The notes below the pieces were generated by a model. The model searched no databases. It saw only the letters and a list, made by a program, of their open reading frames with translations, and was not told where the DNA came from. DNA of 64,000 nucleotides from contig JAGYXB010001020.1 in NCBI GenBank assembly GCA_022495005.1, positions 248,001 through 312,000 of the forward strand, read 5' to 3'. Of the stretch, positions 12,424 to 23,278 are shown piece after piece. Numbering within the stretch: the stretch's first letter is position 1; each line of letters begins with the position of its first letter. The translations under genes and the position numbers were made by a program. This DNA is from Rhyacophila brunnea (lineage: Eukaryota > Arthropoda > Insecta > Trichoptera > Rhyacophilidae).

Positions 12424-12724
12424 TTGACATGTCATATTGATTTTCATAGTAATGCACGTATATATTATTAATTTAGTTGCTAGGACCCCAGACCCCTAGT
12501 AACCATTTATGGTGTCGAAATAACTTTTCATACAAAACAGAATTAACTGAAAATGAATTCAATTCTACTTAAAGATGGCTAAAAGTATTAAAAAATGTAT
12601 TGGCATCGTGTTCTGATATATTCTAAAAGTTTCAAATGTCTAGCTAGTCGGGAAGTTAGTTAAAAATTGATTGCAAGATTTGGACCGGACAAATAAGAAT
12701 ACGAGCTAAGAAAAACGTTGTAAA
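12424..12724 (+). repeat. unassigned dispersed repeat X, copy 1
   Basis: Aligns over about 300 bp with 32397-32727 in the same orientation. Shared blocks include CATATTGATTTTCATAGTAA, AATTTAGTTGCTAGGACCCC, AAAGATGGCTAAAAGTATTA, AGTTTCAAATGTCTAGCTAG and, at the end, AATACGAGCTAA. No terminal inverted repeat, tRNA head or coding frame is evident, so the class is open. Confidence 0.7.
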
Positions 12725-13099
12725 GTATCCTGTTGGTTCTGAAACATATTATCTTATTGAACTTAATATTATAGGTGGTATATTAATACACTTGTTTTAT
12801 ACACTAAATTATTTAAGAAACTCACTTGGTTCTTGCATGGAATCAATCAAACATTGAAAAAAACAACCCGCATTTTTGTGTTCAAAGCTGAGGGATGAAA
12901 CTCCCGATTCATGGTTTCCGGGAGGACCGATCTACTAACAAGGCCAATCTAAATGTGATATTAATTACTTACTGATGGTGATGGAGACGATAAATTTGTG
13001 AGAAATAATAACTTGTTGTTTATTTAAATAAATTAAAATTATTTCAGATTTTTGTTAAACTAATAATAGTAACAAGGTGCCTGGCAAAGCAATCCAAGA
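12725..13099. other. stretch without a gene
   Basis: Nothing recognised. Confidence 0.5.
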
Positions 13100-13510
13100 G
13101 ATGATAGTGTGTTTTTTCTGGTGCTAGCAAAATATTCTGACATTTGCTCCGCCGGCATATTTCCTGTCAGCTTTTGTCCCTGATTCCGTGTCGGGGGTTC
13201 CCGGAATTTCATTAACGACTAACATTCGACCCTCCTGACAAACGGCATAATGGAACGGGCACACAATCACGGCAAACAGAATAGCGGAAATGACAAAAAC
13301 AGAATTGCCCCATCGCCCGGATAAAATAATCAATTTTTGTTTCAAGTATAAACAGACAAAACGATTAGCAGGCAATAAATTTTATATCCTTGTTAATGTT
13401 GCGGAATTTTATTTCACTTCACTGATTGTCATGTAATTGCCGGGGTGTTTTTTCCCGTCAATTGTGACGGGGCATTTACAACATTTACATTAGTGAATGT
13501 CGTAACTGCC
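13100..13510 (-). other. possible host exon or conserved element
   Basis: The segment is markedly less AT-rich than its flanks. On the minus strand a frame at 13124-13375 has a hydrophobic run (NSVFVISAILFAVIVC) followed by a polar segment VVNEIPGTPDTESG. This could be a secretory signal followed by a mature start. There is no ATG before the hydrophobic run, so as a gene it would need an upstream exon. A pyrimidine-rich tract ending CAG just before GAGGGTCGAATG could instead be a splice acceptor. No protein family is recognised, and a non-coding conserved element is equally possible. Confidence 0.25.
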
Positions 13511-16066
13511 CACTGTTTTATTTGTATGGCAATCATTAAACATACCGACTGTAAAATTCTCTCCAAAATTATGTAGCTTCGGATAATTTGTGTATAAAAA
13601 GTTACACACTTAACATAAATGTACTGACAACTTTAATTGCTTAAGTAAACAAAGTTGTTATAGTTCTCGTTACAAAGCATTGGCCTTAATAAATGTAATG
13701 AAGGTTTTAAAAAATCTGTATGGGAAATATTTTTTTTAAATATACTTAATACTCAGCAACATCAGCAGCCTGGTGGGTTTTCTAATCTGATTTATCTCAG
13801 ACATTGCATTTATGAATCACTATAACCCATTGCAAACAGTTTTAAAATGAGCTTTGTAGGGTTTTAAGAAATATAATATAAATATTAAATATTCTTACCA
13901 AAGACAAGTGGCGCGAAATTGACGCCGATTGTCTAGAATCACTTGATCAATGGCGGCGTCAAATTGGCACCGATTGTCACCAATGGGTTAAACCACTTGC
14001 TTTAAAACGATGATCTCACCTGAGAGCTAGGTATCCTGGCAATTTGTATGTAACATATCGGCCCGTGAAATCTCCAAAATTATCACTCTATCTCTTGGAA
14101 AACTGCGTTGCGGTTGGTAAATTATTAAAAAAGTAGTAAAATCCATTTACTGTATATATTTTATATTTAAAGTTTAATACTGAAATTTTGAAGATTTAAT
14201 AGTAAAAAAATAATTAATTTATTGAGACGTGTGGTAAGTTGCCCGTCTTATGTTGCATACCGCGCCGACTAGCTTCTACATTTTTCTATGGCGGAAAGGT
14301 TGACAGGCAACTTGCAATATCTTCGTTCGGTGTGTCATATTTTTGGAGACGCGTAAACCTGGTTTTTTTCGGGTGGCGCTGATAACGTTAGTATGAAACA
14401 AATTTAAATATTGTTGTTATTTGATCGTGTAAGATATGTAGGTATATAACAAAACATCTAACACACTTTTTATATTATTAATATATACAATAAAATAAAT
14501 ATATTAATATTTAGAAAATTATCGAGCGCTCCGGTTTGTAAAATTTTCCATTTAGAGCGCTGCATGAGTTTGGTTTAGGCCTCCTCAAAAAACTTTTGTA
14601 TCCTTGTCGAGCACCCTTAAATCTCCGCGTAGCCAATATCTCAGTTTTTATAGTAAACTATAATATAAAATTATAAGGTTTGTTATATTTGTATCACTAT
14701 CCAAGTTTTCAGCTTTTTCCCTCATATGAGCGAAAAAGATAATTATACCTATTTACAATTGCAAATGAATTGATAGGTACTAAAAATCTACTAAGTAGTA
14801 TAATCCGTAATTTGATATTAAGAGAAATTGAAAAAAAACTTGTTATATGTTTTAGTTTGTATTTTTTTATTTTAATAAATATAGATTTGTATATAAATAG
14901 TAAAGTATATATTAAAATGTAGTCTTTAAAGTATAAAAAAAAATATAACGTAGATTTTTGTCGACAGCTTTATATTTTTTTAATCGTGAATAATTCTACT
15001 CCTGTTTCTATATGGCTCATATTATATTATATGTTTACTTATGTAAATATTATAACTAATATATACCATTGAAATTATATCTTATATTCAAATATTCTCA
15101 GTATATTTTCTCAAAATAATGATGGATTAGGCTTAGCCTATTTACAATTATAATTAATGTTGATGGGTTGGCATTTGGGTAAAATTCCTTCTCAGTTACG
15201 TTTCCATTAATCCTTTGACATGTTAAACATAAAGCACAATATTGAACGTATTATATTATGACATATTATCTACTAATTTGGTAAAATCCTCATTGAGAGA
15301 TGTAAAAAACAAATACATAACCGTACAAATGATAATAATCAGTCATGGAAAATCTTATTTATTGCAAAAAATAATATGGTTTATTATTTATCATAATATC
15401 CAATTAAAAGGTTCTTTTTGTTTAACAATATTTCATTACAATAAGTATATAAAATAAATGTTTATTTAAATTTATAACCTGTGATTTGTCAGGTTGCAAA
15501 TATACCTAATGACATACTATGTTACCTATTAGGTATAGGGATAAGCAATTAGAATAAGACTCAAGATTGGTTTTCTCTTTTACACCAACTGCAACGCTGT
15601 GGCGAAAGAGAAGAGCTTTATATTCCTTGGACTCGACTACTTTAACTTTGGGTGCATCGATGGATGGTCATCTTTGATAAACAGTTGTCTTGACGGTTGC
15701 CGCACGGACGGTTGCCAACCTTAAATTTAGTGTTACAAGTAGCGTCATTTGAACTTTGTTAAAATATAGAATCAGTTAATGAAAACAGATGAACGAATGA
15801 GTATCCATATGTATATTAGAATGTTTTTTTATAAATTTCTTTGTCTTTGCAAATATTGTTCACGAGACTCCATTTTTAGTAAATACTGTGTCTCTATTTT
15901 TCATTTATTTTAATAATTAAGTTAATATGTATTTGAGCTTTTTTTAACATATTGTTACCCAACTCTCAAAATTACATAAATACAGTGTTTTCTTTAAATA
16001 TACAATATTTTATCATGTAAATAATATTTAGAACATACTTGGCGCCCCAATTATTAATAATATATA
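13511..16066. other. AT-rich stretch without a gene
   Basis: No gene or element called. A weak inverted pair (AAGTTGCCCGTC near 14240, GACAGGCAACTT near 14311) is too short to define an element. The small open frames are in low-complexity AT-rich DNA. Confidence 0.45.
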
Positions 16067-16492
16067 GGTGGTTCACTATAATTATGGTTAAGTCCATAAA
16101 AATGGATTCTGAGCTATTTGGACCTAACGTTAAAACTCCTTTTGTAAAATTCATGAATGTTTTCACTATATACTTATACTAACCATATTTTGATAGTACA
16201 TGGATCAACTTAAAAAAATAGTCGAAACATAAAGTATAGTCAGGCTTTATTAATATTAGCAATTTAATGATAGCAAATACCTCTTTATATTGCTGAAGGA
16301 ACCATCAAAATGGACATGATTAACATTCAATTTAATGTCTTATCGCTGCTAGTATTGCCATTTATGCAGAAAATTGTTGAGCTACGATTGTGATATTAAA
16401 AAATAATATAGATATCGGTTTTATCTAGCCACTGAAATAAAAATTCGAATTTTATGAAAATTTGACTTGATTCATACTTATTGTGAACCACC
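16067..16492. mobile_element. 426-bp TIR element (MITE)
   Basis: Left end GGTGGTTCACTATAATTATG and right end (complement) GGTGGTTCACAATAAGTATG match over about 28 bp with a few differences. There is no transposase. The flanks are AT-rich on both sides, so the target duplication cannot be read safely. Confidence 0.6.
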
Positions 16493-17011
16493 CATATTAT
16501 ACACCTACAATGCTTATTTATTCAGCATCTTTAACAGTCTACTTAAAACCCCTTTTTTATATAATTTTCTATAGATTCAAGTTTCACTGATAGTTAGATC
16601 CACCAGACAGCGCGTTCATATGCCTTGATTATTAAGAGTCACTTATTTAATCTTACTTTAACCGATTTAGCATTATTTTCTTTTTCACACCCTACACGTC
16701 TGCATTGCTCGTATTTCTTTACTAACGTGAGAATTTTTATGGGTATATGTAGGTACTGTTATATTTTATTTTGTAATACCAATAGTTATGTACCTAATAT
16801 AATATTACATACATAGTGGTATTATGCATAATATTATATTGTACTCGTATACATTTACAATAAACGGTTTTTTAAGAAAACTTTACAGGCATATTAATTA
16901 TTGTCATATAAAGATGCAACTTAACGTGACGGAGGAAAATAAAATTATAAAGACTGAAATAAACCCTTTATGTCCCTTTCTCATTTTCTTCAGTTACTTC
17001 ATTACATTATA
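16493..17011. other. AT-rich stretch without a gene
   Basis: The two open frames here (16625-16816 and 16824-17075) show no motifs, and the second runs into the neighbouring MITE. Confidence 0.45.
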
Positions 17012-17398
17012 TCGCACCCGGGAAATAATAGTGGCACAACTCAAAAAACTTGTTTTTGCAGGAGAGCAGTTGTAATATTTTATTTTGGTGTTTTACATCA
17101 GTTTTTTTTTTAAATTCACTTTATGATAGCGTAAAGTTGGCACACTTGAGTCATATCATTTTGAATGTTATCCACAATAACAATGGCACAATAATTATTG
17201 TGCCACTATTTCTGCTTGAATTCAAGTAGAATGTTATAATATGATAATGATAAAAATGTTTGTAAGGCCACCATTATATTTTTAAGAATTATGCCACTAT
17301 TTGTGCGGATAGAAATGATATCTTGGAATATTTCTGCACACTTAACTCAACAAAAATGACCAATTTGGACTTGTGCTACTATTATTCCCCGGGTGCGA
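17012..17398. mobile_element. 387-bp TIR element with TA duplication
   Basis: The ends TCGCACCCGGGAAATAATAG and (complement) TCGCACCCGGGGAATAATAG are near-perfect inverted repeats. TA lies immediately outside each end (17010-17011 and 17399-17400), fitting insertion by a Tc1/mariner-type transposase. Inside are further copies of the subterminal motif GTGCCACTATT and a perfect 22-bp palindrome at 17184-17205. There is no transposase frame, so it is a non-autonomous element. Confidence 0.8.
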
Positions 17399-18589
17399 TA
17401 TTATATAATATTATTAATATATATTGATAATAATATATTAAATATATAAAAACTGATAGCCAACATTATTAACTCTAGTTGATAAGCATTTCATTTTATA
17501 AGAACAACTAGTTAAATTCGTCGTAATAAGGTAGGAGCTTAATTGGAAAAGAGCATTGGTGTAAATCCAGTGGTTATTTGTTCAAATACCGTCGAGTGTC
17601 TCAAAAAATATTTTTTTATTGTGGGCATGTGATATTATAAATATACTTATATGAGATGTTTTCAGTACCTATGTAGATTGTTACATTCTCAAATCTTGTG
17701 AATTACTCGTTTATTAAAAAAATACGATTAATGTTTTCGTTTTCATTGATATAAAATGCAATACAAGAATATATTTCTGCATTTTTAGTGTAGAACATCT
17801 ACCAATGTACAACCTATCAAAAGTGCAAAATATGAACGTATTCACATAATGTAATCCAAGTCAACTCAACAATAATATACAAAATTATTATATACCTTAA
17901 ATTAGATAAGAATAATTACAATCATGTCGTATATATTGATATGAAATTTCGTAATATAAAATATACCTCATAATAATGACAGCGTTACCTATTCTCAAAT
18001 ATTTGGTACTAACCAATATCAAATTAATGTTATTATTCAATGTAATAAAATTGGAACATTACTGTCGGCAATGCTCCACGAACAACGTGATATTTGTTGT
18101 TCTCAATCTCTTTCCAGTACTAATATTTACGGTTAAATATAATTATTCGTACAATTTTACATGTAACCACTTTCAAGATGACAGGTATTAAAGGAAATCC
18201 TAATTAAAATAATTCTCAACATCTTCACTTGACATAACATTAGCTAATTATTGTTAAATCAATTAAATCTCACTGTATCACTATAGTTTAATATAATGAT
18301 TTATTGTCTTTTTTAATAATATGTATTACTTATAAAAGAATTGTAAGTAAAAGCAATTACAGTCCGGGTAAGTAATGATTAAATATCTACTTTAATTATT
18401 AAAAAATATTTTTTAATAAAAGCATCCAATAGGTACAATAATTGGTACAGTTCCCGTATATTTAAATAACACGATGCGTTTACAATTTACATACATTGAA
18501 AAATAATTTGTATCTAACAAAACAGCGTAGGTATCTGTGATCAAAAACCATTCGCTAAAAATATCTCCGAAGTCTTATCTAGCAGTACA
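17399..18589. other. AT-rich stretch, one weak tRNA-like site
   Basis: At 17535-17612 a plus-strand stretch (GAGCTTAATTGG, later TTGTTCAAATACC) resembles a diverged SINE head with A and B boxes. Nothing else was recognised. Confidence 0.4.
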
Positions 18590-18910
18590 TTTTGAGTTCT
18601 TGTGAAATCGGCAAGTGTTTTCGCTGAGAGCTCCCTTCCGCTTTAACTTCGTTTCCCAGTTTTCGCGATCTCCATCTGACGATAGCTCTGACGCTCATTC
18701 GTTCCTATGAGATCAGTAAACTGTATTCATTCCGGCGGGGGTCGCATTACAGGAACAAGCGTATCGGATCGTGTATACAAGATACTAAAGAGCACACCGG
18801 TGTGGGTGCTATCTAGGGAATGACGAAGCCCGGGAGATGTGTTTTCAGTTCCAGCCTGGGCAACTTTGTTCGTCATCAGAGCAGTCGTTATAAACTTTCA
18901 GAGTGATATT
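18590..18910. other. GC-richer island, possible promoter or untranslated exon
   Basis: About 320 bp with visibly more G+C than both flanks, and several CpG-containing stretches. No long frame crosses it on either strand, so it is not an obvious coding exon. Inr-like GATCAGTAAA and the AT-rich TTATAAA near 18890 are only suggestive. Confidence 0.25.
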
Positions 18911-19706
18911 TAACAACGTGTAAATACGCGATATTAATTGTATTTCTTATAATGGGGTGACAACAAATAAATAAAATAATATACTATCCGGAACATTATC
19001 AGACAGACTAATAGTAAAATTAGTCATGTAAAATTAGTATTACTATCAAATTAAGGATACTCGAAATTTAATTTAAATTATAATTATTACTACTGACTAA
19101 GAGTACCAAAAATTTTGCACTTTATCATTCGAATCGTTTTTTTGCCACCCATATTTTAACTTTTATTTTACAAAGTATTGGCAAAAGTACATTTTTAAAA
19201 TTATTGTCTATTAAATTCTAAACTGTCCTAAACGCCAAACCATAAATTGTGCAGGAAAACGAAATGTTTGAAATTATAATCAATTTTTGTGATTTTTCTC
19301 CAATTTTTAATTTATGAAAAATTCAACACATTGGCAAATAATGTCACTTTACACAATCACTGCTAACCTTTTAATTACCACATTTAAAAAACACATTAAA
19401 TATATCTGATGGACAACGACTCTAAACGCGCCAGTCGCGGTGTAAGCACTAAATGAGTTTAAGAAGTATCATGAAAATACTTGTTTCTTAAATTCAATAT
19501 AGTCCTATGCATTTAGGTTTATACAGAAATGTAGATAATTTCAATTGATTGATATAAAAAAAACGTACTTAGAAAAATTGGCGTTTAGGATTGTTTAGAA
19601 TTGAATAGACGTATATTTAAAAAAAACCATATAAATTCATTATTATTTAGTATTAGCTATTCTATAAACTTCCATTATAATAAAAATATTCATAAACGTT
19701 TCATAG
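18911..19706. other. AT-rich stretch without a gene
   Basis: Nothing recognised. Confidence 0.5.
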
Positions 19707-19962
19707 TTTTTTTTGACCGTGTCCGATCCTAAAAAGATCATAATTATTATTATGGAGTTTCCAACAGTGTGGAAGTTTGCATTACATAAGAGATTTATTT
19801 TTGTTTTTACACGAAATGGATATTAACAACTTGCTCAATCTAATAGGTATAAACTCTGACACTAAACGCACACTTGAAAGAACAGTATGTATATTTTCCA
19901 GGCCCAGGATTCAAACCTGGGACCCATGACATTCTAAGCCGACGCAACGGCCGTTTGTTGGT
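19707..19962 (-). mobile_element. SINE family S1, best-preserved copy
   Basis: Read on the minus strand: head CGGCCGTTGCGTCGGCTTAG, a clear B box in GGTCCCAGGTTTGAATCCTG, core ACCTATTAGATTGAGCAAGT, then TTAGGATCGGACACGGTC and a run of A. The first part has tRNA-like arms (the stem CCCAGG/CCTGGG encloses the T-loop). About 255 bp long. It can serve as a reference for the family, and its pol III boxes are still recognisable. Confidence 0.8.
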
Positions 19963-21404
19963 TAACGAGGTTTGCTAAAAATAAGTGACAATGTATTAAA
20001 ATAATCGCAATGAAATATTTAGATAAAATAATTTGCAATTTCTTGATAAACAATGATGTTTTTATTAGATAATTAAGAAAACTGCTATGGTACGAGTAGT
20101 ATATTAAATTCAATGCATATTTCTAATAGTTTATCTACTATTCATAGAAAAAAAATATTGAAAATTAGCAAAAGTTACATTAACAAAATTTATTCAAAAT
20201 AATGACTTCTTACATACGTAAGTATTTGAAACCCCAGAATATCTATAAAACAGTTCTGGACAAAAAAAAAAGTGGTACATGAATCGATATTCATCACAAA
20301 TTGGATAGTAAACTTTACAGAGTACGCTATCGGTACAATAACTAATCACGCACAAAATTTCCTAACAACTATGCATTTAAACTGTGTTTCAAATTAACTA
20401 CGTAATTATTCGCAGCCGACTTATACAATAGCCACATACAACTCCTAAACGTCCGTATCCCTCAATTTTTTGTTTATATTTTCTTGCATTTAATTTTAAT
20501 TAAGTTGAATACGTCATATTAAAATAAGTCTTTTATCAATATCTATTTTTCATCAGTTTTATTTATAATTTTATCATTGTCTTACATAGTCTTTACATAA
20601 TATTATACACGCAATATATTTTGATTAATAGTACACTAATAAAATTCATCTAAAATACTGTATGTTATATATATAACTACTTGCTAACATTTTATTAATA
20701 GGCAACTGAATAACTTTTCAAATTTAGAATGGTTAAAATTAAACCTACGCAGATTTGCAAGGGTGAGAAGTAATAATTAGAATATCAATATAGTTGAACA
20801 AAAGAGTTGTTTACGTGTTGTGAAGTAGATTTTACTAAAAAAAACACTTTTATTTCTTTATTTACACAAAAATGCACTTAGCATATTTGTAAGTAATGAA
20901 ATTTACATAACGTGCTTGTTTCAATAGAAAAAAAATAATAAAACTGTGAAGGAAAATAAAAAATGCTATAACGCTAAATTAAATAAAAATATTGTTAAAC
21001 AAAGATAATTAAATTTAACTGCACATTTTTCTTGGAATTTTGTATTTACTAATACCGTATACTTCGCTAACTAGCTTACATTATTAAAGTTTAAGCCTTA
21101 CCCAAGTATATAATTAAGAAAGTTTTAAATTTGACTATATTTTTGTACAAAATATCATAATATGTTTTCAGTGATATCAAAACTTCCATATCGGGATTTA
21201 TAATACTAATTGTAGACTCCTTGGACTTAAAATGGAGTCCAAGATAATAATTTCTAATCCAGAAAATATCAAAAGTCATAGAATTCTATTCCGCGATTCA
21301 ATACTGCCTTTCAACTAGAGTTTTTTTTTCGATTCTCAAAATTTCTCAAATTAGCGATTATTTGATTCAAGAAAAATTGAGATTTATAATATAATATATA
21401 TATA
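19963..21404. other. AT-rich stretch without a gene
   Basis: No gene seen. A small perfect-stem hairpin (CTTGGACT ... AGTCCAAG) lies at 21220-21243. Confidence 0.45.
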
Positions 21405-23278
21405 CTAGCTGACCCGGCAAACGTTGTTCTGCCATATAAATTATTTCTAGTGAATATTTTGGTTGTTAAATAAAAAATAACGAATGTATCGTAAGTGTGT
21501 GGGGATGGGATCTATGACAGAAAGAGGAATAGAGCGCTGTAGACGATGACCGCCGATAAAAACAAAAAAACATCAACCATTCATTTTCTCAATTCAAAAT
21601 GACTAATGATGTTCATAATGAATGAATTACCTGTGACAGGATCTCAATATTTAATGTTTATGCAATATCCGTCTTGTCCCTTCCAGAAAATTAGCGGATA
21701 TTGGAGAGCGTCGTATGAACGGTGTGTGTCAGCGATGAACTCCAGATTCTTGTTTCTTCTTCGAATCACGATTTATCGCGTCGATGTGCGGTCGCCAACC
21801 ATGATTCCAGCAATGTCGTCAACAACAGGCGCATTGAATCGACGCACGTGCTCTCCAGCTGGTGTTTTATCAGTATTGATGACAATTAATAGCGTGATTG
21901 TCACTTTGCAATTCGTGCATGTGTGCTTTGAAGAATTTCAATAATTCATTGTGCTCATTCAACAGAGCGTCAAGTTCGCCGACGATGCGCCTGGCATTAG
22001 GCAAATTGAGGCCATTGTAGCCGCAACGTGCATCCACATGATTGATGTCCTCACCGCCCATGAAGTAGATTTGTAAAAATTTATGTGGTTCGTTTGGCAT
22101 TGGCAGCAATGAGCCTACTTTGTGGTATACTTGGCCTTTGATTTTGAACGAAGAATGGAATTGTTGACCATTTGCGGAAGTATTGTGAACTATTTCTGTT
22201 GCTCCGAACGAAGTCATTTGGAAGCATGAATTGAATGTGCGAATAGACTTCAGGAACAGGTTTGAATCTGGAACTGTGCCGATGAGCAAGCCGTTCAATG
22301 GTTCTGGTGGTATCTCAATTTCTGGTAGTTGCACTTTTCCTGATGCGCAACACATCCCGGCTGACTCATGTTTGAATTTGAGCGCATGAAAATGGGGACA
22401 TTCTTTGTCCATAGCACAAATCAGCACTTTCGGATGAGTGGAATATTCAATATCTGGCTCGTACTCGAATGCGAGACGAAGAAACGAAGCGGATATAAAT
22501 GTTCGATGTACTTGTTGGCGTTGTCGGTCATTTGCTCTGCGTGTGTTAACTACGAACCGGCGCGCTTGGCTCCGTTCCAATTGTCGTTGTTGATTTCGTT
22601 CAGCTCATGCCTCTTGTGATTGAGATGCACGCAATTGCGACATGCTTACACGCACATTTTTGTTATCTTGTTGGATTTGTTCGTCTGTTCTTTCTGCTCT
22701 ACTATTTTGCATGTTTGTTTCTTTATTCGTTCGACGGCCCAAATGGCCCCCCTTGCGTCTTGCTGGCATTGTGACTTTGATACACGCACATAAAAATAGA
22801 TAAATTTAAATAAAACGTACAAAATTTTGCACGCACTACGTTGTGATATGCCGAATGAAATGTCAAAATGACGCGACGCTTCTCTTGAATTCTTCTCGGA
22901 CGTAGCGCTATCTGTCATTCAACAACATAAATAATTTCGTTCTGTTTGAAATACGAACGCCGGTTAAATTTGTTCATACAAAAATACTATAATCGCGATT
23001 AAAAAATGGAAGGGTGGGAGTAGGAGGATGAAAATTTGTAGTTATAGGTATTTTTTTATGTCAAATATTAAAAAAAATACAAAAAAAAAATTGTCAAAAA
23101 AATAAAAGAAAAATTTTCTGGATAGAGATACCCTAATCACCTAGCGGTATGAAATATACTTGTTGACCTATTTTCATACCTAACAAATATACATTAAAAA
23201 GTCATAAAAATCGGTCGAGCCATTTCGGAGGAGTTCGACCACAAACATCGTGACACGAGATTTTTATATATATAGAGA
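21405..23278 (-). mobile_element. Helitron, both ends present, internally deleted
   Basis: On the minus strand the element starts with TCTCTATATATATAAAAATC and ends GCCGGGTCAGCTAG. These fit Helitron rules: 5' TC, 3' CTRR (here CTAG), and a hairpin just before the 3' end (GGCAGAAC/CGTTTGCC type). It sits between A and T, the standard Helitron target, with no duplication. The 1874-bp body holds only the N-terminal part of the Rep-helicase gene. The HUH nickase motifs and helicase are gone, so any movement would depend on another Helitron. Confidence 0.85.
21628..22769 (-). pseudogene. Helitron Rep-helicase, N-terminal region only
   Basis: N-terminal region of the Helitron transposase, the protein that nicks and unwinds DNA for rolling-circle transposition. 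The frame starts at ATG 22769 (MPARRKGGHLGRRT) and passes a repeat-rich basic region (NVRVSMSQLRASQSQ). A TGA interrupts it after QEA, and it then continues to 21870 with the conserved block CPHFHALKFKHESAGMCC, PLNGLLIG, the block SFGATEIVHNTSANGQQFHS, KGQVYHKVGSLLPMP and ARRIVGELDALLNEHNELLK. A frameshift near 21885 moves on to TDKTPAGEHVRRFNAP and IAGIMVGDRT, then a TAA, then LEFIADTHRSYDALQYPLIF, a further stop, and DPVTG. The coding match ends there. The rest, including the Rep and helicase domains, is deleted. Confidence 0.88.

Noticed and set aside
14237..14325. A MITE between AAGTTGCCCGTC and GACAGGCAACTT
   Set aside because: The inverted match is only about 12 bp and no boundaries or duplication are visible.
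21606..21944. 112-codon plus-strand frame and the 83-codon frame at 22368-22619
   Set aside because: Both are antisense shadows of the Helitron Rep-helicase remnant, whose minus-strand translation carries the recognisable motifs.
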